DNA of 64,000 bases. Source: Desulfovibrio sp. DV. GTDB lineage: Bacteria > Desulfobacterota > Desulfovibrionia > Desulfovibrionales > Desulfovibrionaceae. This document shows, piece by piece, positions 36,765 to 48,555 of the stretch. A program made the translations under genes and the position numbers. The stretch lies in contig NZ_MLBG01000004.1 in assembly GCF_001936595.1 (NCBI RefSeq), forward strand, positions 42,163 through 106,162, in the 5' to 3' direction. How positions within the stretch are numbered: the first letter of the stretch is position 1; every line of letters begins with the position of its first letter. The notes beneath the pieces are model-generated. The model was not told where the DNA came from and made no database searches. It saw only the letters and a program-made list of their open reading frames with translations.

Positions 36765-39420
36765 AAAGGGGCAGGGTGATGGTGAACGAGGCTCCCACCG
36801 GGCCGGTTTGTCGGGCGGTAATGGCACCGCCATGGGCCTTGACCACGGCCCGGCAGATGGCCAATCCCAGGCCATAGCCGGCAGTGTTGGCCGTGTCGCC
36901 GCGCTGGAAGCGCTCGAAGAGTTTTTCCGGATCGCCCGGGGCCAGGCCCGGACCGTTGTCGCGGACCTCGATGACGGCTGTCTGGTCGTTTACGACGGCG
37001 CTCAGCACGATCTCCGTCCCGGGCGGCGTGTGTTTGGCCGCGTTCTCGAGAAGATTGAGCAGTACCTGTTCCATGAGCACTTCGTCCATGGGAATCGGCG
37101 GCAGATCCGCCGGGATCTCCAGGCGCACCGCATGATCGGCCAGGAGCGGCTCCAGGCGGGCCAGGACGCTGCCCACCACCTCTTCGATGGGGACGGGTTT
37201 GATGTCGGGGACCACGGAACCGGATTCCAGGGCGGCGATGCGCAGGAGATTGTCCACCAGTCGTTCCAGCCTGGAGGCCTCCTGCACGATGTTATCGGCC
37301 AGCGACCGGCGAACGGCGCTCCCGGCGGTTTCGCCCAGGGCCAGCAGGCTTTCGGCCGAGCCGGCAATGGCGGCCAGCGGCGTCTTGAAATCGTGGGTGA
37401 CGGTGGAGAGCAGGGCGGCCCGCAGCTTGTCCCGCTCGGCCGCCAGGAGGGTGGCCTTGGCTTTTTCTTCCAGCCGGTCCACGTCCAGGGCCAGGGCGGT
37501 CTGGTGCACCACGGCGTCGAGCAGGCGGCGGCGGTCCGGCAGTTCCAGGGCGTCCAGGGCGTCCTCGTCCTCGGGGGTCAGGCCCACGACCCCGAGAATG
37601 GCCTCGGTTCCCGGCAGGGGCAGGTAGAGGGCGTCGGACTCGGCCAGGGTCTGGGTGGTCAGCCCGGCCGGCTTGCCGTTGGCAAAGACCCACTGGGCCA
37701 CGCCCACATCCTTGTCGGCCAGGGCTTCCTCATCGTCGGCCAGGAAGGCGTTTTCGAGCTTGCCGGCTGCGTTTGGCAGAAGCACGAAGACTGCGCAGCC
37801 AAACACCCGGGCGATGTGCCGGCGGGCCACGGCGACGAGGTTGCCTTCGCCGCGCGTGGTGGCCAGATCGCGGGACAGGTCGCTTAAATCCGAGGCCTGC
37901 TGCTCGAGCTTGGCCGCGCTGTCGGCCTGGGCCTTGATGCGCGAGGCCATGGTGCTGAGAACCAGGGCCACCAGCAGCATGACCACAAAGGTGACCAGAT
38001 AGGCCACATCGGAAACCGCTGCGCTAAACCGCGGCGGCACGAAGCAGAAATCAAAGGCCAGGACGCTTGCGGCCGAGGCCGCGATCGACGGCCGCCTGGG
38101 CAACCAGACCGAAGCGGCCATGACGCCGACCAGATAGACCATGATCAGGTTGGCCAGCTCGAAATAGGGGTACATGGCGAAACAGATTGCGGTGGCTCCG
38201 GCGACGATGCCGGCGGCGGCGGCGTATTCGCGCCACGGGAACCTGCGGGGAGGGCGTCTTGGCGGATGGTGCGGGGTTTTGCCGGGGTCCTGGCCCTTTA
38301 TGACATGGACGTCGATCTCGCCGCTTTCGCGCACCAGCCGGTCCACCGGACTGCCCCGGAAAATGTCCAGGAGGCTGCGGCCAAGCGGCTTGCCGATGAC
38401 GATGCGGGTGACGTTGTGCTGCCGGGCGAATTCGACAATGAGCCGGGCCACGTCCGGCCCGGTCAGGACATGGGTCTGGGCGCCCAGTTCCTGGGCCAGA
38501 TGCAGATTGGCCAGGGCCCTGGCCGTGGGCGCGCCTTCGGGGTGTTGCTGGATGTACAGGGCCTGCCAGGAGGCCTGCAACCCGTCGGCCAGACGCTTGG
38601 CGGCCCGAACGAGGGTGGCCGAAGAAGGCGAGGGGCCGACGCAGACCAGGATGCGCTCGGCGGTCGGCCAGGTGGTTTCGATGGCATGGCCCCGGCGGTA
38701 GATGAGCACCTCGGTGTTGACCCGGCTGGCGGTCTGGCGCAGGGCCAGTTCGCGCAGGGCGCTCAGGTTCCCCTGGCGGAAAAAGTTCTCGCCGGCCCAT
38801 TCGGCCTGCCGGGGCAGGTAGACCTTGCCCTCCTGCAGGCGCTGGCGCAGGTCTTCGGGGGGCAGATCGACCAGGATGACGGAATGCGCCCGCTCCAGGA
38901 CCGCATCGGGCACGGTCTCGCGCACCCGCACCCCGGTGATCTGGGCCACGATGTCGTTTAAGCTCTCCAGATGCTGGACATTGAGCGTGGTCCAGACGTC
39001 CAGGCCGTGTTCGAGCAGCTCTTCCACGTCCTGCCAGCGTTTGGGGTGGCGGGAGCCCGGGGCGTTGGTGTGGGCCAGTTCATCGACCAGGACCAGGGAC
39101 GGGCGCGCCTGCAACACCGCGTTGATGTCGAATTCCTCAAGGACATGGCCCTTGTATTCGATGCGCTGGCGGGGCTGCACCGGCATGTCGTAGAGCAGGG
39201 CTTCGGTATCCTGGCGGCCGTGGGTCTCCACGATGCCGGCCAGGAGCTTCTCCCCCTCGGCCATCTTAAGGCGCGCCGCTTCCAGCATGGCGTAGGTCTT
39301 GCCCACGCCCGGGGCCATGCCGAGGAAAATCCGCAGCTGGCCCCGGTGCTTCTGTTCTTCCTCGCGCCGCACCATGTCGAGCAGGGCATCGGGGTCCGGG
39401 CGTTTGTCCGCATCGCGCAT
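36730..39420 (-). CDS. kdpD: KdpD sensor histidine kinase
   Basis: 896 residues. N-terminal KdpD domain with Walker A (LGMAPGVGKTYAML) and VLVDELAHTNAPGSRHPKRW; a universal-stress-like domain (ERILVCVGPSPSSATLVRAA); four closely spaced helices near 400-500; a GAF-like region; phosphoacceptor STVTHDFKTPLAAI; and ATPase blocks NLLENAAKHTPPG and GYGLGLAICRAVVKAHGG. Senses low potassium or turgor. AAGGTGG precedes the ATG at 39420; this start is 11 bases after the kdpC stop. Complete and normal in length. Confidence 0.95.
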   Translation of the reverse strand: MRDADKRPDPDALLDMVRREEEQKHRGQLRIFLGMAPGVGKTYAMLEAARLKMAEGEKLLAGIVETHGRQDTEALLYDMPVQPRQRIEYKGHVLEEFDINAVLQARPSLVLVDELAHTNAPGSRHPKRWQDVEELLEHGLDVWTTLNVQHLESLNDIVAQITGVRVRETVPDAVLERAHSVILVDLPPEDLRQRLQEGKVYLPRQAEWAGENFFRQGNLSALRELALRQTASRVNTEVLIYRRGHAIETTWPTAERILVCVGPSPSSATLVRAAKRLADGLQASWQALYIQQHPEGAPTARALANLHLAQELGAQTHVLTGPDVARLIVEFARQHNVTRIVIGKPLGRSLLDIFRGSPVDRLVRESGEIDVHVIKGQDPGKTPHHPPRRPPRRFPWREYAAAAGIVAGATAICFAMYPYFELANLIMVYLVGVMAASVWLPRRPSIAASAASVLAFDFCFVPPRFSAAVSDVAYLVTFVVMLLVALVLSTMASRIKAQADSAAKLEQQASDLSDLSRDLATTRGEGNLVAVARRHIARVFGCAVFVLLPNAAGKLENAFLADDEEALADKDVGVAQWVFANGKPAGLTTQTLAESDALYLPLPGTEAILGVVGLTPEDEDALDALELPDRRRLLDAVVHQTALALDVDRLEEKAKATLLAAERDKLRAALLSTVTHDFKTPLAAIAGSAESLLALGETAGSAVRRSLADNIVQEASRLERLVDNLLRIAALESGSVVPDIKPVPIEEVVGSVLARLEPLLADHAVRLEIPADLPPIPMDEVLMEQVLLNLLENAAKHTPPGTEIVLSAVVNDQTAVIEVRDNGPGLAPGDPEKLFERFQRGDTANTAGYGLGLAICRAVVKAHGGAITARQTGPVGASFTITLPLYADNATHHPRR

Positions 39421-39430
39421 ACCAACCACC

Positions 39431-40018
39431 TTACTGCCGGCTGCCGGCCGCATCCAGTGCCAAATTGAGGGCAAGGACATTGATGCGCCGCTCTCCCCAA
39501 AATCCCCAAAGCTGCTCCTCGGTGTGCCGGGCCACCAGATCGGCCACCGTCTGGGCAGGCAGGCCCCGGGCCTTGGCCACCCGGGCCACCTGCCAGGCCG
39601 CTGCCGCCGGGCTCAGGTGCGGGTCCAGGCCGCTGCCCGAGGCCGTGGCCAGATCCATGGGCACGGGCCGGGGGGCCTGCGTGTCGGAAAGGGCTGCGGC
39701 CCGGGCTTCCACGAGTTCCCGCAGGGCCGGGTTGGACGCAGCCAGGTTCGAGCCGGCCGAGGCTGCGGCGTTGTACGGGTCGGGGCTTGTGGCCGAGGGC
39801 CGCCCGGTAAAATAGCCCGGCGCGGCAAAGGACTGGCCGATCAAGGCCGAGCCGATAACGGTCTCGCCCTGTTTGATGAGGCTCCCCCTGGCCTGTTGCG
39901 GCCAAAGGCCAGTGCCGAGGATCGTCACCAGCGCCGGATAAACCAGCCCGGTTAAGAGGCTTAACCACAAAAACAGGCTACAGGCGGGTTTTAACTGCTC
40001 GAAAAATCTGGCGAACAT
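39431..40018 (-). CDS. kdpC: KdpC, potassium-transporting ATPase subunit C
   Basis: 195 residues. One N-terminal membrane helix (LFLWLSLLTGLVYPALVTIL), then GSALIGQSFAAPGYFTGRPSA and SGSGLDPHLSPAAAAWQVAR near the middle, with VLALNLALD at the end. Stabilises the KdpA-KdpB complex. AAGGAG 9 bases upstream gives the start at 40018. It follows the kdpB stop by 14 bases. Confidence 0.95.
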   Translation of the reverse strand: MFARFFEQLKPACSLFLWLSLLTGLVYPALVTILGTGLWPQQARGSLIKQGETVIGSALIGQSFAAPGYFTGRPSATSPDPYNAAASAGSNLAASNPALRELVEARAAALSDTQAPRPVPMDLATASGSGLDPHLSPAAAAWQVARVAKARGLPAQTVADLVARHTEEQLWGFWGERRINVLALNLALDAAGSRQ

Positions 40019-40032
40019 AGCTGGCTCCTTGT

Positions 40033-42105
<2,073 letters not shown>

Positions 42106-42117
42106 GGGAAACCCTCG

Positions 42118-43872
42118 TTAGTTTGCCCGGAACAGGGCCAGATGTTCGGCTACCGGGCCAAGGGCCAGGGCCGGCACGAAGGTCAGCGCGCCGACCACCA
42201 GCACCACAATAATCAAAAGCGACACAAAGATCGGCCCATGGGTCGGCAGGGTGCCGGGGCCTTGGAGCAGCCGTTTTTTCCCGGCCAGGGAGCCGGCCAG
42301 GGCCAGCACCGGAATGATGAGCCAGTAGCGCGACACGAACATGGCCACGCCGCCGGCCAGAGTCCAAAACGGCGAGGTGGCGGTCAGGCCGGCAAAGGCG
42401 CTGCCGTTGTTGTTGCCCATGGACGAGAAGCCGTAGAGCATCTGGCTAAATCCGTGCGGACCGGGATTGGACACGGCGTCGGCCGGTCCGATAACGGCCG
42501 CCAGGGCCGTGCCCATGAGGCACAGAAAGGGCGGGATGAGGATGACCAGGGCGGCCATCTTGGTCTCAAAGGGTTCGATTTTCTTGCCGCAATATTCCGG
42601 TGTGCGCCCGACCATGAGCCCGGCCACGAAGACCGCCACCATGGCAAAGACCAACATGCCGTAGAGCCCCGAGCCCACACCGCCGAAGACCACTTCGCCA
42701 AGCTGCATGAGCAGCATGGGATACAGTCCGCCCAGGGGCATGAAGCTGTCGTGCATGGCGTTGACCGAGCCGTTGGAGGCGGCCGTGGTGGCCGCAGCCC
42801 ACAGGGCTGAACCGGCCGTGCCAAAGCGCACTTCCTTGCCTTCCAGGCTCGGGGCCGCTTCCACGCCGACACCGGCCAGGGCCGGGTTGGGAACGGACTC
42901 GGCGGCCAGAGTCATGTACGAGAAGCCGGCAAAAAGGATGAACATGGCCGCCAGTACGGCCAGTCCCTGGCGACGGTCGCCGACCATCACCCCGAAGGTG
43001 TGGCAAAAGGCCGCCGGGATGAGCAGTATGGCCAGCATTTCCAGGAGATTGGTCAGCGGCGTGGGGTTTTCAAAGGGATGGGCCGAGTTGGCGTTGTAGT
43101 AGCCGCCGCCGTTGGTGCCGAGCTGCTTGATGGCCACCTGGGAGGCCACGGGGCCAAGGACGAGACTTTGCCGGCCAACGGTTGGGGCAGCCGCTTGCCC
43201 GTCCGGGGCCGGGGACGGCGTGGCCTGGCCGGATTGGTCGAGGAGCCTGGCCTCGACGGCGGCGTCAAAGGTTTGCGGCACGCCCTGCCAGATCAGCGCC
43301 AGGGACAGAACCAGGGACAGGGGCAGGAGCACGTAGAGCACCGAGCGGGTGAGATCCTGCCAGAAATTGCCGAGATGCGTGGTCTCGCGCCGGGCCAGAC
43401 CCCGGATCAGGGCTGCGGCTACCGCCATGCCGGTTGCGGCCGAGAGGAAGTTCTGGACGGCAAGGGCCAGCATCTGGGTGAGGATGCTCATGGTGGCCTC
43501 GCCGCTGTAGGCCTGCCAGTTGGTGTTGGTGGCAAAGCTGATGGCGGTGTTGAGGGCCACAAGCGGGTCCACGCCGGGAAGGTGCAAGGGGTTAAGCGGC
43601 AAGACGCCCTGGAGCAGTTCCATGGCGTACACCGCCAGCAGCCCGACCAGATTGACCCCCATGAGGGCCAGGGAATAGGTCTTCCAGTCCATTTCACGCC
43701 CGGCATCGACCCCGGAGAGGCGGTAGAGCAGGCGTTCCAGGGGGCCGGCCAGCACGTCCAGGCCGCAGGGGCGGCCCTGGTAGACCCGGGCCATGTACAG
43801 CCCAAGGGGCCAGGAGGCGGCCAGGAGCACGGTCAGGAAAAAAATCCATTGCAGCCAATCGGTTGTCATCAT
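42118..43872 (-). CDS. kdpA: KdpA, potassium-binding channel subunit
   Basis: 584 residues, about ten helices. The selectivity-filter loops are visible: AISFATNTNWQAYSGE, QLGTNGGGYYNANSAHPFENPT, LPLGGLYPMLLMQLGEVVFGG and SSMGNNNGSAF. The ATG at 43872 overlaps the kdpF stop by 4 bases (ATGA) and has GGAG 8 bases upstream; a longer in-frame start is not needed. Complete. Confidence 0.96.
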   Translation of the reverse strand: MMTTDWLQWIFFLTVLLAASWPLGLYMARVYQGRPCGLDVLAGPLERLLYRLSGVDAGREMDWKTYSLALMGVNLVGLLAVYAMELLQGVLPLNPLHLPGVDPLVALNTAISFATNTNWQAYSGEATMSILTQMLALAVQNFLSAATGMAVAAALIRGLARRETTHLGNFWQDLTRSVLYVLLPLSLVLSLALIWQGVPQTFDAAVEARLLDQSGQATPSPAPDGQAAAPTVGRQSLVLGPVASQVAIKQLGTNGGGYYNANSAHPFENPTPLTNLLEMLAILLIPAAFCHTFGVMVGDRRQGLAVLAAMFILFAGFSYMTLAAESVPNPALAGVGVEAAPSLEGKEVRFGTAGSALWAAATTAASNGSVNAMHDSFMPLGGLYPMLLMQLGEVVFGGVGSGLYGMLVFAMVAVFVAGLMVGRTPEYCGKKIEPFETKMAALVILIPPFLCLMGTALAAVIGPADAVSNPGPHGFSQMLYGFSSMGNNNGSAFAGLTATSPFWTLAGGVAMFVSRYWLIIPVLALAGSLAGKKRLLQGPGTLPTHGPIFVSLLIIVVLVVGALTFVPALALGPVAEHLALFRAN

Positions 43873-43952
43873 TGGAACCACTCCGGTTTGCACAAAGCCG
43901 CCAGCAGGTAGACGAACAAAGCGGCCGCGACCGCCAACACAACTATGTCCAT
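43869..43952 (-). CDS. kdpF: KdpF small subunit
   Basis: 27 residues: MDIVVLAVAAALFVYLLAAL followed by CKPEWFQ. A single membrane helix with the KPEW-type tail is the usual KdpF. AAGGAAG 6 bases upstream supports the ATG. Its stop overlaps the kdpA start. It stabilises the complex in the membrane. Confidence 0.9.
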   Translation of the reverse strand: MDIVVLAVAAALFVYLLAALCKPEWFQ

Positions 43953-43954
43953 GG

Positions 43955-44044
43955 TTACTTCCTTTGGGGTCCTTCGAAGTATTCTATCAGGCCCAGCATT
44001 CCGATGACCAGCGCCAGGGTGCAGATGATAAACAGGATGTCCAT
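43955..44044 (-). CDS. Small membrane protein upstream of kdpF
   Basis: 29 residues: MDILFIICTLALVIGMLGLI then EYFEGPQRK. One hydrophobic helix with a short charged tail. It has a strong ribosome site (GGAGGG 5 bases upstream) and ends 2 bases before the kdpF ATG, so it is in the operon. It may be a second KdpF-like helper; this is an inference from position and size. Confidence 0.65.
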   Translation of the reverse strand: MDILFIICTLALVIGMLGLIEYFEGPQRK

Positions 44045-44195
44045 CGAAACCCTCCATGCAATGGCTGTCGATGGAACGGGTGTAGCCGGGAGGATGTAAA
44101 CGCGGCGTATAAATACGGCGGGAGGGTGTAAATAAAACGTAAACATCCCGGGCTTGACCGGGAGTGTTCTGTGGAGCGGTCGGAATTTTGATGGG

Positions 44196-44232
44196 AAAAA
44201 AAGAAGGGGCCACCATTTCTGGTAACCCCTTG
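44196..44232 (-). terminator. Terminator, original 3' flank of the tRNA-Arg locus
   Basis: Read on the minus strand: AAGGGG-TT-ACC, loop AGAAAT, GGT-GG-CCCCTT, then CTTTTTTT. It directly follows the tRNA 3' fragment at 44240-44285, as a terminator follows a tRNA gene. The matching hairpin after the intact tRNA is at 56606-56635 and lacks the long T run. Confidence 0.65.
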
Positions 44233-44285
44233 AAAGATCTGGTGCGCCCGAGAGGATTCGAACCTCTGACCTACGGATTCGTAGT
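44223..44285 (-). repeat. attachment-site repeat, left copy (3' part of tRNA-Arg)
   Basis: 63 bases identical to 56627-56689. It contains the CCA end, T arm and variable region of tRNA-Arg through the anticodon loop, then diverges (TTCCAAAA instead of the anticodon-stem and D-arm). It is not a functional tRNA. The pair flanks the island and is what a tRNA-targeting integrase leaves behind. Confidence 0.85.
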
Positions 44286-44439
44286 TCCAAAATTTGCCTT
44301 CCCAGGGATTCCCGGATTTGAATTTTAGTCAATAAAATAAGCATATAAGAGAGATGTGTTTCCCATAGCTTCCCGGATAATCCTCTTGTACTTCATGAAA
44401 AATGGACCAAAATGGGACCAGAATAGCGAGGAGGCGTCC

Positions 44440-44681
44440 ATGGGTAGTGAAAAGGGTGAGTGGATCACGTCAGAAAAATACTGGGGAGTTAGATATCGGG
44501 AGCACCATGTCCGGCGGCATGGGGTCCGGCCCGACGGGTATTTCATGATCCGATTTCAGGTGGGCGGAAAGCGCTGCGAGGAGGCCCTAGGATAGGCTAG
44601 TGAGGGTTGGAGCGAACAGAAAGCCTTCCTGGAGATGGCGAAGCTCAAGGAGGCCGCGAAGACCGGTGAGGGGCCATACAT
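44440..44681 (+). pseudogene. Tyrosine integrase N-terminal remnant with in-frame amber stop
   Basis: ATG at 44440 with GAGGAGG upstream. It reads WITSEKYWGVRYREHHVRRH, GVRPDGYFMIRFQVGGKRCE, EALG, then TAG at 44593, and continues in frame as ASEGWSEQKAFLEMAKLKEA, AKTGEGPY. Phage-type integrases have EEALGWASEG here, so the TAG is a Trp (TGG) to amber change. The catalytic domain is missing. It lies about 150 bases inside the left repeat, the usual place for the integrase that mobilised the island. The element is therefore probably immobile. Confidence 0.75.
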
Positions 44682-45179
44682 GTCGGGGAATTGGCCGGGT
44701 TGGATCGTGAAGATGGGTTTGGTCAACGCCAGCAAGGGCTTTCCGGTGGCGTTTATTTGGGCCAGGGCCTTCGGCTTTGGCCTTCGCTGCTTCGGGATCA
44801 TCCGGCCAAGCATGGCGGGCAGAGGTGTAGGCGTCCATCTTCGGTCCTTTTTCCGATGTTTGGGTAACACACTATAATCACGAATCAAAGGTCGCCTTTT
44901 TGGAAGACGTCTTGCGTCTACGCCCTTTGGCGTATGCAGTAGATATGAGGTCATTACACCCATCCTATGCGTAATCGAAGGCGGGTGGACGTTGTTAAAA
45001 TCAAAAATGTGGGTGTCACGTAGCGTCGGGTCTGCCGGCCTCCCCTTAAAGAGGATTCGACATCGGCCTGTGTCATCATTCGCGCTGGACAAATCGGCAA
45101 AGCGTGCCATGCTCAAGCCAATGGTTACCTTCCACACGAGCGGCCCGTGCATCATGGCCAAAGCACCGCCTCCTCGGCC
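44682..45179. other. Stretch without a recognisable gene
   Basis: About 500 bases after the integrase remnant. No frame with a ribosome site or known motif. It may contain eroded mobile-element sequence. Confidence 0.35.
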
Positions 45180-46385
45180 ATGATGCGCTCTTACGCCCTT
45201 ACCCGCGAATTGGCTGTGGCCCTCGCCCTGGGGGGGCTGGCCGTGGCTGGCGTGATCCTTTGTCGGGATTGGCGGGTGGCGGCTGTGTTCGGCGGCCTTT
45301 TTGCCGTTGCCATCCTGACTTGGTTCCCCTTTTTTGGCCTCATGCTGGTCGTGGCTGTCGTGTTCATCGGCACGCCATCGCTGAAAATCAGCCATGCCCG
45401 GGGCGTGGTCACCCATCTGTTCCCGGCCATGCTTCTGTTGCCGCCGGTGCTTCTCGGTTTTCTGGGCCACGGCGCAGTCGCCTCGCGTCCAGCCGTCTGG
45501 CGTCCCCCGTCCCTTACGCCGCTGACCCCGTTTATTGCCGCCGTCGTCGCACTTCACCTGCTCGGTCTGGTCTGGGCTCCGCATACGCTTTTCGCCGTGG
45601 GCCAGTTGGTCACCCTGGGCTTTGACGCGCTCCTTTTTTTCGCCGTAGTGGCTGCGGTGTCCAACCCTGGCCGACTGCAGGCGCTAGCCTGGGCCACGGT
45701 CCTGTCGGGGGTGCTGGTCTGCGCGGCCATGTTTTGCGGCGGATATTACGACTGGGCCGGGACGCTGCATCTGGCCAGGGGAGTGGAGCTGAACTTCGAG
45801 CTATTCTCCGAGGAACGCTGGGGACGCATCGGCGGGCTGTGTTCAGCCAATCAAGCCGGAGGCTTCCTGGTGCTGGCCACCTTTCAGGCCATCGGCCTGT
45901 CCCGAGTCTACAGGCGCTGGCGGCGGGTCGGGCTGAGCCTTCTGCCCATGCTGTTCCTCACCTTCGTGGTAGTTTCGGGATCGCGCGGGGCGATCCTGGG
46001 CTTTTGCGGGGCAGCCGGCGCGTTCATGCTCTTTCACCCCGCAACGCGCCGCCTGCTCCTCAGTCGCAGCGCCCTGCTCGTCCTCGTGTTGGCCGGCGCC
46101 ATCCTGGCCGGCAAGCCGTCGTTTATCGACCGGATGCTGGTCGGGTTCGGCTATTCCGGGCCGCTCATCTTTACCGACAAGAAAAAAAGCGACAGCGCGG
46201 CCAATGTCAGCGGCTCCGGGGCGCGGTTTCGCATGTGGAAGGACGCCCTTTCGGTCATGGCCGACCAGCCGGAGCTCATGCTGCTGGGCCTTGGGCCGGG
46301 CGGCTTCATCTGGCATACCCGCGAACCGGAAGTGCACAGCCTCTGGCTGGCCTTTTTCTTTGATCTGGGGCTCTTGGCGGCCTGA
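45180..46385 (+). CDS. O-antigen ligase/polymerase-family membrane protein (frameshifted C-terminus)
   Basis: 401 residues before the stop, with about ten hydrophobic helices. A large loop holds ARGVELNFELFSEERWGRIG, and the family's Wzy_C-type block appears as SGSRGAILGFCGAAGAF and, later, GSGARFRMWKDALSVMADQP with LGLGPGGFIWHTREPEVHSL. Such proteins polymerise or ligate polysaccharide repeats at the periplasmic face. The frame stops at LGLLAA; adding one G in the GG at 46376-46377 would continue as LGGLTGILGLATLSVALAQ. The start (ATG 45180 or 45183) lacks a clear ribosome site. Confidence 0.8.
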   Translation: MMRSYALTRELAVALALGGLAVAGVILCRDWRVAAVFGGLFAVAILTWFPFFGLMLVVAVVFIGTPSLKISHARGVVTHLFPAMLLLPPVLLGFLGHGAVASRPAVWRPPSLTPLTPFIAAVVALHLLGLVWAPHTLFAVGQLVTLGFDALLFFAVVAAVSNPGRLQALAWATVLSGVLVCAAMFCGGYYDWAGTLHLARGVELNFELFSEERWGRIGGLCSANQAGGFLVLATFQAIGLSRVYRRWRRVGLSLLPMLFLTFVVVSGSRGAILGFCGAAGAFMLFHPATRRLLLSRSALLVLVLAGAILAGKPSFIDRMLVGFGYSGPLIFTDKKKSDSAANVSGSGARFRMWKDALSVMADQPELMLLGLGPGGFIWHTREPEVHSLWLAFFFDLGLLAA

Positions 46386-46789
46386 CCGGCATCCTGGGAC
46401 TGGCCACCCTGTCGGTTGCCCTGGCCCAGGCCCTCAAGCGCACGCCGCCCGGCCCGGCCCGGACGCTCTTTGTCGCGGCCGTGGTCGGCGGCCTAGCGGA
46501 ACTTGGCATCCACAGTCTGATCGACCACGACCTGACCTCGCCGGTCTCGCGGTTTCCCTGGCTGTATCTGGCCATTGTTGCCGCCGCCCTGCAGGTTGTG
46601 CGAAAAGGATCGGAACTCACCCTTGCCGCACCCATGGAGAACACCCATGCATCTTTGCCGGTCCGTTATCCTGACCCTTGGCCTGCTGCTCCCGGTTTGG
46701 ACGGCAACACCCCAGTCCTGTCTGGCCCAGCCTGCGCCGCCAATGTTGGTCAAACAGGCCCGGGACATGGCCGCGCGGGAACGCACTGA
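46379..46789 (+). pseudogene. Displaced C-terminal segment of the O-antigen ligase-like gene
   Basis: Frame 2 reads GLTGILGLATLSVALAQALK, then two further membrane segments, RTLFVAAVVGGLAELGIHSL and WLYLAIVAAALQVV. HSLIDHDL is typical of the last periplasmic loop in this family. It belongs with 45180-46385. The end is uncertain because the frame stays open into the next gene; the natural stop was probably near 46650. Confidence 0.65.
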
Positions 46790-48540
46790 CCCGACCACGG
46801 CGGCCAACGCCTCGCACCGTCTGCGCGAGTTGCAGGCCCTTTTTGGCGCCATGCGGTTTTCCGGAGCGTTTACCGACCTGGAGCGGGTCTGCCCGCCGCA
46901 ATCCCTGGCCGCCATGATGCAGGCGGAAAGTACCGGGCATTCCGAGGCCACGGCAAAGTTGCTCTCCCCCTGCCTGCTGGCGTTGACCACCATCCCCCCC
47001 CTCGCCGGCAGGATCGACCCCCGGCCCGGCCCCGGCCATCGGCCAGCCCCAAGGACCGTCCTATCCGCCCATACCGCCATCGCCGCCGATGGCCGGCCGA
47101 ATGCAGCCCGGTTCCTTCCCTCCACCAAGATTCCAGCCGGGTCAGCCGGGAGTACCGTCGACCGGCTCGACGGCGCTCCCGGCAGCCAGGAAGCCGGTCG
47201 CCGTCAGCGTGGAGCTGCCGACCACGGCCGACAAGCTGTACGTCACCCCAGCCGTGGCTGTGGGCGCTTCCGGGCAACAGCCGGACTTCCGGGTGACCAC
47301 GGTGGCCGCCTTGGGCCGAACGGCCCGGATTACCCTAACCGATGTCCCCGTCTTTATAGAAGAAAGCGCACCCAAAACAACGCCGCCAACCCCGGCCCAG
47401 CGGCAGGCTTCGGCCTTCGGGGCGCATCCGGCCACCTATCGCGGCGAGACCCCGCCCTTTGCCCTGGCCGCCGATCTCGGCATCGGCTGGCACCGGGCCG
47501 CGGCCTGGTGGGTGGACATCCAGTCCGATGCGGACTTGCCGGCCGGCCGGTTCGACTTCTCCCGCCTGGACGCCCAGCTTTCCGGCCTTCCCCCGGGAAT
47601 GCAGGTCATGCTCACCATCATGCTGCCAGCCCGCTTGCGCCAGGACCAGCCCGGCGGCGCGCCCGGGGTCGCCGGGCCGTTGGTGGTCAAAGCCGACGGC
47701 GAGTGGGCGCTTGGGCCGTCCCCGGCCGCCTACGACGCCTTTATCAAAGCCCTGGTCACCCGCTATGGCAAATACCCGCCGGCCGGGGTTTCCCGGGTCT
47801 CCTGCTGGCAATTCGAAAACGAGCTAGACCTGTCCAGGGCCCGCTCGGACGCTCCCGGCTACGCCTCGCTGCAGGCCCGGACGTACGCCCAGATAAAGGC
47901 TGTCGATCCGAAAGCGACGGTGCTGATCGGCGGGGTCTCGGGCGAGGATTTTTCCAGAAATTTCGAGGCGTACTACCAACCGGTGCTGCGCTTGCTGGCC
48001 GGCAAGGGCTTTGACGTCTTTGACATCCACTTTTTCGGCCGGGCCGGGGACTACCGGGAACTTGCCGCCATGTACGCGCAAACCCGTCGGGCGCTCGACG
48101 CCGCAGGGTTTTCCCGAATCCCGATCTGGATGACCGAGACAGCCACCTACACCGGAGCGCCGGCCTCGCCGCCGGGACTCCCCCCCCAATCCGAGGACGA
48201 GCAGGCAGCGGAATTGGCCCGACGAGCCGTCTACGCCCTGGGGCTTGGCATCCGGAAAGTCTTCTGGGCCATGGTGCGCGAGGGCTTTCATCATCAAAAC
48301 AACATCTTCGACCACGTCGGCCTGACCACAGACGCCCGGGTGACGCCAAACGTCCCGGAGGGACGGCCGAAAGCGGCCTACGCCACCTACCGGCTGCTGT
48401 GCGCCAAACTGGCCGGTTTGGACGTGCCGCCAACGCGCCTGTCACTGGGACTGGGCGTGTTCGCCTACCGTTTCACAGGACCCGGCGGACGCGCCGTAAT
48501 CTTGGCCTGGGCCGATCCCCGGCCCGATACGGAGCCATAG
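46647..48540 (+). CDS. Secreted glycoside hydrolase (clan GH-A, GH39-like), frameshift in a C8 run
   Basis: The N-terminal segment starts at ATG 46647 (GGAG upstream) with a signal peptide (MHLCRSVILTLGLLLP ... SCLAQ) and a helical domain to about residue 115. At C8 (46994-47001) the frame changes; with C7 it continues as TTIPPSPAGSTPGPAPA, a Pro-rich linker, into the catalytic domain to 48540. That domain shows FALAADLGIGWHRAAAWWVD, VSCWQFENELDLS (acid/base Glu) and IPIWMTETATYTG (nucleophile Glu), then GIRKVFWAMVREGF. About 630 residues in all. It follows the polymerase, so it may trim or help export the same polysaccharide. Confidence 0.75.
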
Positions 48541-48555
48541 GACCTGGGCGAATAT

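Noticed and set aside
44223..44285. A second tRNA-Arg gene
   Set aside because: Only the 3' half is present; the 5' acceptor and D arm are replaced by unrelated sequence. It is better explained as an attachment-site scar.
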